DNA of 64,000 nucleotides from Silene conica (taxonomy: Eukaryota > Streptophyta > Magnoliopsida > Caryophyllales > Caryophyllaceae), in NCBI GenBank assembly GCA_029255685.2, contig CM055316.2, forward strand, positions 70,509,237 through 70,573,236, in the 5' to 3' direction. A program made the position numbers and the translations under genes. Below, one piece after another: positions 23,902 to 34,200 of the stretch (position 1 is the first letter of the stretch; each line of letters starts with the position of its first letter). The notes under the pieces are model-generated. The model made no database searches. It saw only the letters and a program-made list of their open reading frames with translations, and was not told the DNA's origin.

Positions 23902-24718
23902 TTACAACCAGACTTCAAAATCTCTACTACTGGTTTGCGTTTGAAATCGCCGCTTACTATTACCTCCATGAACGAAACCAAGATAACTTATAATTCCGAG
24001 TGCAATTCCAGAGACGGACAAAGAACCTACAGCACATAAAACTCCATATCTAGCGTTGTGGTCGTCATTGTGTCGTAAACTATCTTCGAAGGAGGTATTG
24101 GTCACAAACAACGAGACAATGTCCATTAAATCCGGAAATTGTTCTGCATCTCCTATCATGTATACTAGTATTGCAGATACACACGCCCACCTGTACAAAG
24201 TGATCGATTCAGTGTTTTAAACAAATGACTGAGACACGTACTAGTGTACTACTAGAAAGAGGGGATAGGGTTGTTACCAGGAGAAAAAGAAGGCTATAAT
24301 AGCTACTGTTTGAAAGGCAGAGGAAGAGTATAAAGCTCGACAGCGACCAGAATGATCACATTTGCTGATATCGATTTGAGCAAACAAGATGCAGAACAAT
24401 ATTGCAACGATCATCAGAAACATCGCGCCTGCTTTGAAACGTGCACATTCCAAACTTTCTGTTGCTTTGCACTGAAACCGCTCAACCTGCCAAGCAATTG
24501 TGCAACCAACACTTTACAACAATCCTGAATATAATTCAATGCATTCGCGCAACCAAATCAAGCAAAATGTACATGTTATGTATGTCTTAGCTTGGTAGAA
24601 TTTCCACACGTACCAGTGATTTCCCACGTACGATTTGTAAGGCAAGACAGGCAAGAATGAAGACAAGGGCCAAAACCGAGACAGTTCTCCATATCATTGC
24701 AGCTGATTTTACTCCCAT
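23902..24718 (-). CDS. DUF1218-like membrane protein, divergent copy C (3 exons)
   Basis: Exons 24718-24614, 24486-24278 and 24190-23902, with GT/AG borders, total 603 bases, 200 residues. Starts MGVKSAAMIWRTVSVLALVF (helix 1). Exon 2 has VERFQCKATESLECARFKAG and a helix GAMFLMIVAILFCILFAQ. Exon 3 starts in the split Trp codon (TG/G) and carries WACVSAILVYMIG, an extended acidic loop (FVTNTSFEDSLRHNDDHNAR) and helix VLCAVGSLSVSGIALGIISY. The exon layout and phases match copies A and B, but the CxYP signature is not conserved, so family membership rests on architecture and weak similarity. The introns are short (127 and 87 bases), unlike the transposon-swollen introns of the other copies. Confidence 0.75.
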
Positions 24719-25152
24719 TATCGTCTATGGATCAACCGTACCCTTACAGTTATCTGATGAGTTCTTTAGATATTAGATCTATGTATAATTATTACAAAAA
24801 ACGTAACATACTCTGTGATATACAATAGCCTAAGACTTTATTTTGAGACGTTATTTTGTTTTAGGTGGATGTTATATTAATCACACTGTAAGTTGTAATT
24901 GGAGAAAATAGTTCATGGTGTGCATGATACATTTCTCTGCTGACTGTTGGATAGTATTGGAGTGGTGGGTTGGCACTTGTAAGACCAAGTCATTTTTAAG
25001 AATAATTTGTAAGCAGACCAAGTCACCTGTGCGGCTGTGCAGTAGTAATCATACAGCAATATCTAGTAAAACAGACGAGCCTGCATATAACATCATGCAT
25101 TCAAGTTTGAGGCGTTATACACGAACACCATATACCATAATTGATAATTCCT
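24719..25152. other. intergenic, upstream of copy C
   Basis: Presumably contains the copy C promoter. No clear element recognised. Confidence 0.4.
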
Positions 25153-25560
25153 GATAGAGAAGATTACGGTATCATATATCTTAATCGAAATAATATCGAT
25201 ATTATTGAATAAGTTATTATATTACTAATGTTAGAAGATAGTGTGATTATCGATTGATAATCTAACTCGAGAAGAGTCCATGTAGATTATATGTTTAGAT
25301 TGTTGATAAGCAGGTCAAGTTGTGTGGTTCATGTTAACAATAACTCAGCCCACAACAGTCCAATATCTTTCAAGCAATAAAATCTACACAATCAAATCAT
25401 TCACTTATCATATAACTGTAAATATAGCAAGAATATAATGTATTCTATAATTAAGCAATTGTATTAGGCTCCTTCCCTTATTTACATATGTATTACTCAC
25501 TATAAAAATGTACATTCACAATATCATTAAACACACTCTCATTCTCATTCAACCTTATTA
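25153..25560 (+). repeat. putative 5' LTR of a degenerate Copia element
   Basis: Starts TGATAGAGAAG and runs to about 25560, just before 'tagtatcaacgag' (25569-25581), which resembles the initiator-tRNA-Met primer binding site of Copia elements (TGGTATCAGAG), and before the gag start at 25663. No second LTR is available for comparison, so the borders are estimates. Confidence 0.4.
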
Positions 25561-25662
25561 TCTTATATAGTATCAACGAGTCTAAATCGGTCCCAGATCC
25601 TGCGACCAAAGCGCAACCAATTCAAACGATCCAAACACCAACTCCCCACCTCGTCTTCCGCC

Positions 25663-27422
25663 ATGAACAACCAACAACAAGATGCTATCGTTCCCAATCC
25701 ACACGATGCTGCCCAATCCCTAACCGCACCTAACCTCAACCATGTCTTGAAGCTCAACCCGCTTAACTACACATCATGGATATTCCAACTCACCAATATT
25801 CTCTTCGGGTTAAGCCTCTTAGGCTTTCTCGATGGCAGCCAACCACCTCCTGCCGCCACTATTACAGACGCCAACAACCAGGAATCCCTCAACCCCGCCT
25901 ACATGTCGTGGTTAAAGCAGGATGGCCTCATCTTCGGTGCCCTTATGGGCACCATAACCTCAACCCTTCAAACACTGATTGTTCAGGCGAAATCCGTGAA
26001 GGAAGCTATGCTAACCCTTCGCGCATCCATATTCAACAAATTAAAACCAGATTTGATTGGATTACTAAAACCACGAATCAAACCATTACCGAGTACATAC
26101 ACTCAATAGAAGCTTGCCTAGACCACTTTGCCCTTTATGGGCAAAATACTAGACCCCGAGGACGTAATTTCGAGAGTTCTTAATGGCCTCGATTACGAAC
26201 TCTAAAAATCTGTCATAGACCACGTCCGAGCCCGCGACACACCAATTCCGTTCGAGGCGCTCCATGAAAAACTACTACAAGAAGAACTACTTCTTCAACA
26301 AAACCCACCAATCAACCACTATCAACCCTCGACCAATACCGCCTTCAAAAACCACGACCACAACCGCTATAATAATTGGTCAACCAACAACTACAATCAC
26401 CAAACCCAAGTCCCTGCTCCAACCCACAACCAAACCACCCCTCGCCCGTTTAAAGGTAGGTGTCAATGATGTCGCGAAACGGGATATTGTTAAGATTATA
26501 GAAGTAAGATTTCATAAAAGAGATTGTATTATTGATTGGTGGTCTTACATTGATATGTGACGATGTATTTATAATACATCGTCAAACCCTAAATGATAAA
26601 CCCTAGATAGATGGGCCTAGCCCAATATCCTAATAGTTATTGTAAACTGTCGTCTCTTCCGTAAACTCTTCCCAAATATTATCTTTCCTACACCACCACC
26701 AAATCGCTATCACGTACAACCCCCTCAGGCTCACGCCGCGGTCATAACCCCTGACTACTCGGCCCCCAACCCTAGTTATTTCCTGGACAGTGGTGTAAGT
26801 CACCACGTAACCCATGACCTTGATACGTTAGCCTTCCATTAACCATACTCCGGCCTCGACGAACTTCTAATCGAGGATGGTTCCGGACTCTCAATTGCTA
26901 ACATAGGTAATCTCAATCTCAATGGCATTAATTTAAGAAACGTCCTTCATGTTCCTAAAATATCGCGTAATATTATCTCGATCTTTAAATTATGTTAAGA
27001 TAATAAAGCCTATGTTATTTTCTCACAAAATTGTTTTTTTTGTTAAGGAGATGAGAACGGGAATCACGCTTCTCCAAGGCCGAGTTAGAGACGTCATCTA
27101 CGAGTGGAGTCCTCCAAAAATGCGAATCAACATCGTCACCAAAGGACCCACTCTGCTATCCTTGCATCATAGATTAGGGCATCCCTCTTATGATGTAATG
27201 AGAATTATCAATAAAAGTTTACATTTTCCTAATCACGACTACATAGACTGTGAATCTTGCAACATTATTAAAAGCAAGAAATTACCATTTTCGTTATCGT
27301 CATTTCGCACCACCGACTCGCTCCAACTACTATTTTCGGACCTTTGGACGAGCCCCGTACCTTCCTTCGACCATTTCAAGTACCATATCCTATTCGTCGA
27401 TCACATTAGCAAATATATCTGA
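25663..27422 (+). pseudogene. Copia retrotransposon gag and 5' pol remnant
   Basis: Gag begins MNNQQQDAIVPNPHDAAQSL with the LNPLNYTSWIFQLTNILFG signature of Copia gag (UBN2/Retrotran_gag). It continues, after a frameshift near 26080, as TITEYIHSIEACLDHFALYG. A decayed zinc knuckle lies near 26457-26500 (C-x-x-C..TGY). Protease remnant FLDSGVSHHVTHDLD is near 26782-26826. The pre-integrase part has LSLHHRLGHPSYDVM (27160-27200) and CESCNIIKSKKLPF, then the start of the integrase core (LLFSDLWTSPVPSFDHFKYH). It stops at 27420. Integrase remainder, RT and RNase H are missing, and several stops are present: dead and 3'-truncated. Confidence 0.85.
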
Positions 27423-27427
27423 ATGCA

Positions 27428-28600
27428 TGTAACACCCCATATTTTTGGCTAAATTAAAACCAACATTTACATACAAAACTAGCCAAAATACGGGATATTA
27501 AAATTAATATACAAAGTCTCTTATTACAAATTCTCTTAAAAATAAAATTATACAAAGTCAAAATCAAAAACTTTTACAAAGACTTAAAATAAAATCTTCA
27601 CTTGAAATAAATAAAATCCTTTGAACTGCAGCGGAAGTAACCTGAAATAAAACCAGAAGACAGAAAGGAACTACCCCCATGACGAGTAGCCCAAAAGGGA
27701 GAAACACGTCAGCCGGAAGGCTGAGTAACAGATAATACCTCAATATAAGCAGAATAGTTTTTTGGTCATGGCGTGAAAACACAGACATGTAAAAATAAAA
27801 ATAAACACAAAGAAAAATAAAAACACTCCCGAGTAACTATCTCTACCTCAACTTGAAACTTATACCACAATATACTCATATTTTCTCGTCCCAAAAAATA
27901 ACCAAGTCATTACTGTCCGTCTCACTCATTACTCTGTCTCATAATATACTACTTCAAGATAACCAGGTATTGTATTTTCATCGTTGAAACTAAGCCAAGG
28001 ACAAGGGGTGAGTGAACTGACGGATAAACCGCTAAACAATACTTCCATCTCACATTGATTCCAAACCAAATAATACAACTCAAGAACCTTGGTCACTCTG
28101 GACCGTAAATATAACTCGACACGCATGCCCTATAACTCAATACCAGTAACCAATCTCAATTCAATATTGTTATTGTCAAAGGTTCAAAGAACCGTGCTCA
28201 ACACTTAGAGTAAAACTCTAAGCTACTCACCCACGAGTCAAGGTCAAAGAAATCGACAAATCAAACAAAATATCACTTAACAACCTTACTGTCAAAATAA
28301 TCAACTTAAACTTACCAACAAAAGCCAACATCTCAATACTTCTTAGACCACTAAACTTTAGGAAAATCCTAGCTCACTTGACAACGTATCATGGTTCAAG
28401 CTCTAGTGCTAATAACAATGGATTTTCACGCTTTAAAGGACATTAATAATGACACTCTTGTTCCCAACTACGCCAATTCAATTCAATATTGTCTTTATAC
28501 CTCAAATCGGTCAATTACACAGGAAAACCCATCTTAATATTAAACCCGTCTCACAAACAGATGATTAAGCTTATTGATACAAAATATTAATGGATACGAA
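27428..28600. other. possible Gypsy-type LTR remnant abutting the truncated Copia
   Basis: Begins TGTAACACCCCATATTTTTG, a start often seen in plant Gypsy LTRs, exactly where Copia coding breaks off. The region is AC-rich and non-coding, containing 'ctgcagcggaagtaacctg'. I could not find the right border or a target duplication. Confidence 0.3.
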
Positions 28601-28699
28601 TCAATTATTAATAACTCAACAAAGATAAGATTAACACATAAAACCGCCATAAATAAATAACAGTTAGTAAGTGATTCATACAACCTCGAACAATAATAT

Positions 28700-29125
28700 T
28701 AATATTAATAAAGTTTTTTGAGCGATGAAGATACATAACATGATTGCAGTAACCAGCAGAAACAAAGCTCCTGTTCTCAAGTATGTACACTCCACACATT
28801 TTGTAACTTTCGCACTCTAACAGTTTCACTTGACAGTCAAAACATATACATGTTCCGAAATGTTGATAAAATAGGGTGGACTCGAAAAAAGTTTGGAATT
28901 TTTAACTAGGAATCTCAAATTTTTCGATATTCAAGGGGTGGTCGTTCCTATTAGCACGGTAGCGCCCTTGCTAACCTCTCTAGTACGTTGTATTGGTTTA
29001 CAACAAATAATAATGTACCAGTGGTTGATCAACCATGATTTCGAAGGCAAGACAAAAGACGATGAAAAAGAGTGCCAAAAAATCGCTGTAAATCGGCATA
29101 TTACAAAAGTTGACTTGCCTCCCAT
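28700..29125 (-). pseudogene. DUF1218-like gene remnant, copy D
   Basis: Exon 1 (29125-29019) reads MGGKSTFVICRFTAIF, then after a single missing base LALFFIVFCLAFEIMVDQPL, followed by a GT donor; it aligns with exon 1 of copy C (MGVKSAAMIWR...). An exon 2 remnant (about 28840-28705) gives VKLLECESYKM and, in another frame, CVECTYLRTGALFLLV then TAIMLCIFIAQKTL, matching the LECARFKAG...LFCILFAQ part of copy C. The acceptor is weak and exon 3 was not found. This is a fourth, decaying member of the minus-strand family. Confidence 0.7.
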
Positions 29126-29149
29126 CCTCTGTGGTTCTAGCTTGCAGTA

Positions 29150-29500
29150 AGCTGAGTTTCGTAAAATGCATGTATCATGGTATAAAGTTTATATATAGGT
29201 CTATATTTAATTGGGTCAAGTATCAATTGTTTTATCCATTAATGATATATTTTTGGGTGGAATGTGGCAGAGGACTAAGATGGTAGTCGTACCATTTGTA
29301 AAAGGTTGGGACTTTATTTTTCATACGGTTTGTTGTGGTGATTCAATTAATTATTTGTTATGTTCTTTAAAATAATTTGTCGTGCTTTGCATTAACACTT
29401 GTACAATTAGTTTAAATGAAAATGTTTGATTAGCACCTTGGTCGAAAAAATGGCCCTAATCATCAAATACAAATTCAGTATTACTCTTTAACGAGCGGTC
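29150..29500. other. intergenic, nothing recognised
   Basis: AT-rich sequence upstream of the copy D remnant; no coding or repeat boundary supported. Confidence 0.4.
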
Positions 29501-29519
29501 ATATTTATGAATTGGATTT

Positions 29520-29641
29520 AGAGAACAAGAGTTAGCTCAAGTGGTAAGAGCGCTCTTACCCCAACCATGAAATTGGGGGTTCGATTCTCACCTGCGACTT
29601 AGTGCGCTCATTTGAACCAAAAAAAAAAAAAAAAAAAAAAA
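29520..29641 (+). mobile_element. tRNA-derived SINE with 19 bp target duplication
   Basis: A 122 bp insert starts gagaacaagagttagctcaa and has a polymerase III A box (tagctcaagtggtaagagc, 29533-29551), a B box (ggttcgattctc, 29578-29589) and a long A tail (29620-29641). It is flanked by a perfect 19 bp duplication, atatttatgaattggattt (29501-29519 and 29642-29660), the mark of LINE-mediated insertion. The perfect duplication and unbroken A tail suggest a recent event. Confidence 0.92.
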
Positions 29642-29946
29642 ATATTTATGAATTGGATTTGAATCACGTCGACATAAAATTGCACTCGTGCATATGGTAA
29701 TATGACTTTGTATGTAGAGTTGATCATCTCCGGGCCAACCCGTCCAGCCCGCTACTGAAGTGGGATTGGACTCGTAAAATATCTTAAAAGGTAGTTAATG
29801 AACAAGCTTAAGTTGGCCTGCTATTTTAAAGGACGGGTACAAATTAAACAAATATGTCTATGGGCAACCCGTCAAGCCCGCTAAAAATTTTATTCTTACT
29901 TTTTCTTTGAGATTTTTAAATAAACTAATAAAGTAATAATAAATTA

Positions 29947-30500
29947 GGGATTTTCTACATGGTACCCCTCAGTTTTTTACTTTCTACATGGTACCCCTAC
30001 ACTTTTTAAAACATACATGGTACCCCTAATTGTGGTCATTATCACTACGTGTACCCCTAAGCTTTATTTTTCGTCAATTAAACTCAATTTTGGGTGTTAA
30101 ATGATTACTTAGGCGCATAACCAAACTTGACATTTATCATCCCATGACATAAGGACTCTATTAGAATTAATATCCATTCTTTGGACGTGATAATTTGGCA
30201 AAGATCAATAGTTTTTCCGTCAACATTGTTTTAGCCTATATATATCTATAAATATTAGGATCGAGATGGATATTGAGCCTAATAGAGTCCTTATGTCATG
30301 TGATAGTAAATGACAAGCTTGCTTATTACGCGTTCAAGTTATCACTTAAAGCTGAAAGATGAGTTTAATTGACGGAAAATAAAGTTTAGGGGTACACGTA
30401 GTGTTAATGACAACAATTAGGGGTACCTTATATGTTTTAAAAAGTGTAGGGATAGCAGGTAGAAAGTCAAAAAATTGAGGGGTACCATGTAGAATATCCC
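29947..30500. mobile_element. 554 bp MULE-type MITE, largely fold-back
   Basis: Perfect 9 bp target duplication aataaatta at 29938-29946 and 30501-30509. Terminal inverted repeats of about 140 bases contain repeated 'tacatggtacccct' blocks. Inner arms (around 30145-30180 and 30270-30305, 'gacataaggactctatta' and its complement) also pair, so most of the element folds back. No coding. It landed in a 'gcccgt'-rich older repeat (29730-29890; compare 30830-30940). Confidence 0.88.
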
Positions 30501-30509
30501 AATAAATTA

Positions 30510-31280
30510 ATAACACTACAGAAAAAGTGTGAGAAACAATTTGAAGATGAGAAAGATGTTTTACCTTCCTGTGACATATTGATTCTTTTTTATTCATAAA
30601 ACTTTAATCATTATATATGAGAAATAATTTGAAGTTTGCCTTAAACTGACCTACAGTGATAATTTGATAAAATTTTTACATTTCGACATATTCAAAGTTT
30701 TTGTAACAAACTTTTTTGGATGTATTATAGACTTATAGTAGGCTCATCTATGTTTAGCTATTTATGTTTTAAGCTCTATAATCCCGCGGACAAGTCCGTC
30801 AATTAGTAATGGACGGATATAGACTGTGGTAATAGGACCGCTATAATGAGCATGGACACGAAAATTAAGCCCGTTGGACACATATTTATTGATTAGGGCC
30901 GTCCCGTGTCCAGCCCGAACCCGCAAACCATCGGCTCTCGTATGCTACATTTCCTATCCAAAATCATCAAATTGGGCCTGTTATGTCGAACCAACAAAAA
31001 CGGGTCACAAAATTCAAAACAAAAAAATAAACAAAGCCCATCTCCTTCATTCTCTCCTCCTCCTCAAAATCCCTAATTCTAAAACCCTAAATCACTACCC
31101 TTCCATAACTCGACACACGTTCAACTTTCTTCCCCAAATCATCAAATCATATATTAAATTAAACAAAATCTCCAATTCTTTAATTACACCTTCCTCCCAA
31201 ATCACATTCTATGATTAAAAATTTGGTTTTATAATCAAAATTAGGTTCCTTGATGCTCCTTCATAATTAATCAAATTGAA
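30510..31280. other. upstream region of the MEE22-like gene
   Basis: Holds the presumed promoter and 5' UTR; 31030-31200 is C/T-rich (ctcctcctcctcaaaatccc), as plant 5' UTRs often are. 30780-30960 is a 'gcccg'-rich repeat remnant. No TATA box assigned with confidence. Confidence 0.4.
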
Positions 31281-34200
31281 ATGGCGTCGAATCCCTCTAC
31301 AGCAGCGAATATGGCGTCGTCTTCTAATCCTTGTTGTAGTGCGGTAAATACTTTCTTCATTATTTTTTTTATTTTTTTTATTTTAATGTAATGTATAATG
31401 TGAGTGTTGAAGTTCATGAATTTCTTGACCTTAATTCGTTAATTTTGTCTTACGACCTCCTTTACTACATTGTTTCGTTTTCTCGCTAACGGCTTTGAAT
31501 GATGATTCATGTTAAGCGACCTCGGCTTTGTTGTTGTTGTCATTGTAGTAGTTGTTAATTAGTCTGAATTTTAGTTGGTTGATTGAACAGTTGCAAGCAA
31601 GGTACGACAAATTGTCGGAAAGGTACGACAAAATGTTGGAAGGGCGAAAACATCTTCGGAATGGGATGCAAATACTCGAGGGTAAAATTAAGAGTATGGA
31701 AAATGAGAAACTCAACCTTCAGAAAGGTAATCTCTTTGTTTATAGATATGAGCATTTTTTATTATACTTTGGAGCATAAGGGAATAAGTAAAAAATGTCG
31801 ATTTGCTGGATGCAACCTAGTTTTCGGGATTCAGTAGAGCTTGTGTACCTCTCTTTTGCGGCCACTTACGTCACATGTCGGGTTATTTTTGTGGTATCTA
31901 TTAGTGAAGGTTACGTATCATCAACTCTCTTACGTCGTCATGTACCGGAATTTTGAGGCATTAGGGTTGGTCTAATCAGGTTGATTTATAAAATGTACGC
32001 TGTTTTGTCAAGGACTTGAAATTTGTGGGCTCTTGGCTTATTGGTATGGTTGTTTGAGTAGTCCGATTGATGCAAAGGTTCCATATTTATTAAGATATTA
32101 GTGAGATATTCATTGAGTTAGTGGGTGGTAAGCTCTGTCTAGTAGACTATGGTGGTTCATATTCTTTTGTTTTGGCAGTTTTTTGGAAACTCTTGAGATA
32201 CTTTTGTAATAGACAGATTCTATCCGCTGTGTTTTGATATCGGTGCTATCTGTTTTCAATATTTAAGTTTCGACCATTTTTTTTTGAGGTTTCCATCAGT
32301 TTCTCTTACTGTAGTAAGGATTGTGATTGGGTATACACTTGACTTAAGGTGTATATACTCTGTCACTGTACCCTAGCTTGCTATAGTCAGCCTGAAATTT
32401 ATTTATCGTTTGTTCATTTCAATGGCTTCTTATGAGTGCCTGTCAATGTAACTGTACTATCTGCAGCATTTCAAGATCAGCAAAACCGAGCAGATGTTCT
32501 GGAAGAGGAGAAAGCGAAAGAGGCTTCTCTTAGAACCTCGTTGGAGGATGAAGTTGCTGCACTGAAGTCTAGGATATGTTCGAATGAGGCCGATACAAAT
32601 TGTAAAAACGAGTTGGAAAAAGAAACACTACTTCTCCGCGAATGTATTTCTCAGAAGGAGGGGGAGATACAGCAGCTTAAAAAGCTCCTGGAGGAAGGAA
32701 ACTCTGTCTCCGTTAAAGGCAAAAAGGTTTCTCCATCGGACAAGAAAAAAATTGCTGAATTACAGAAAAACCTTAAATCTGAAAAGATCAGAGCTGATGA
32801 GGCATGTGAATTAGTTGATGCAGCCAAGAGAAAATCTGAAGAAGATAGTAATCTGGTAGAGACATTAAACAATGAAATTGCTGCACTGAAATCTAGGATA
32901 TGTTCGACTGAAGCTGATGTAAATAGTAAAAACGAGTTGGAAAAAGAATCACTACTTCTCTGTAAATGCATCTCTGAGAAAGAGGGGGAGATAGAGCAAC
33001 TTAAAAAGCTCGTGGAAGAAGGAAACTCTGGCTCCGTTAAAGGCAAAAAGATGTCTCCCTCAGACAAGAAAAAAATTGCTGAATTACAGAAAAATTTAAA
33101 ATCTGAAAAGAACAGAGCCGATGAAGCATGCAAATTAGTTGATGTAGCCAAGAGAGAATCTGAAGAAAATAAAAATCTGGTAGAGACACTAAACACTGAA
33201 GTACAAAATATTACCCAAATGTTGGAAGAGACAAATAGAATGTTTGAGACTGAAAGACAGAGCGCTGTCGTCGAGAAAAAGAAGGCAGACGAAGAGAAGG
33301 CAAAAGCCAATGAGCTGACAAAGATTGCAGAGGTAAATGAGAGGAAGGCTGCAGAAGAAAAATTTCGTGCTGATAATTTGTCTATTGCGTTGGAGGAAGA
33401 GAAGAAAAAGTTTCAGATACTACAAAAGGAATTGCACGATGTGACGTCAAACCAAAATTCTGCTCTTTCCTTCCAGTTAGACGAAATTAAAAAAATTCTT
33501 GATTTAGAAAAGGAGAAAGTGATTGTTCAAACAAAATGTGCTGAGCGTGAGAAGTTTGAAAGGGAAGAGCATAAAAAAGCAGCTGAAGCTAATATGGAGA
33601 AAGCAATAGAAGAAAAGTGTCGTGCTGATAAATTGCTAGAGGATCTTGTCAGTACTAGGCTGATAATAGAGAATTTAGAGCAGGAGCTGACTAAGGTTAC
33701 CCACATGCTAGAGGCTGAAAGGTTGTTGTCAGCCAAAGAGAAACAACGTGCAGATGATCTTTATTTAAAGTCAAAAGAACAACAAATTGCTGCAGAAGTT
33801 CAGATGTCGCAATCGGATAAACTTCGCGAAAAACTTGAGGAGGAAGAAAAGAAGAATGTTGCTTCTGAAAAAAAACTTGCTGACCTTGAGATGTCTGCAA
33901 AGGTAGAGCTGAAAAAGGCTGCAGAAGCTAATTGTAAGAAGGCCATCGAAGAGAAGCATCTTGCTGATAAGTTATCACAGGATCTTCAATGCGGCAGAGA
34001 CACGATTCAGTGTTTAGAGGTGGAGCTCAACAAGGTATATGACATGCTTGAGGCAGAACGAGCAGTGTTAACCACAGAGAGAAACCGTGCTGATGGTCTG
34101 AAGTCAAAATTGGAAGAACAAGCAAGGATCGCTAAAGAAAAGGAAACGAGAGCCATGGAAGAAGAGAGTCGAAGTAACAAGATGATTCAGGAGCTGGAAA

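Noticed and set aside
29520..29600. tRNA gene
   Set aside because: A and B boxes are present but the sequence does not close a cloverleaf acceptor stem; it has an A tail and a 19 bp target duplication, so it is a SINE.
32651..33310. 219-codon minus-strand frame rich in Ser/Phe
   Set aside because: Antisense of the Lys/Glu-rich coiled-coil exon of the MEE22-like gene.
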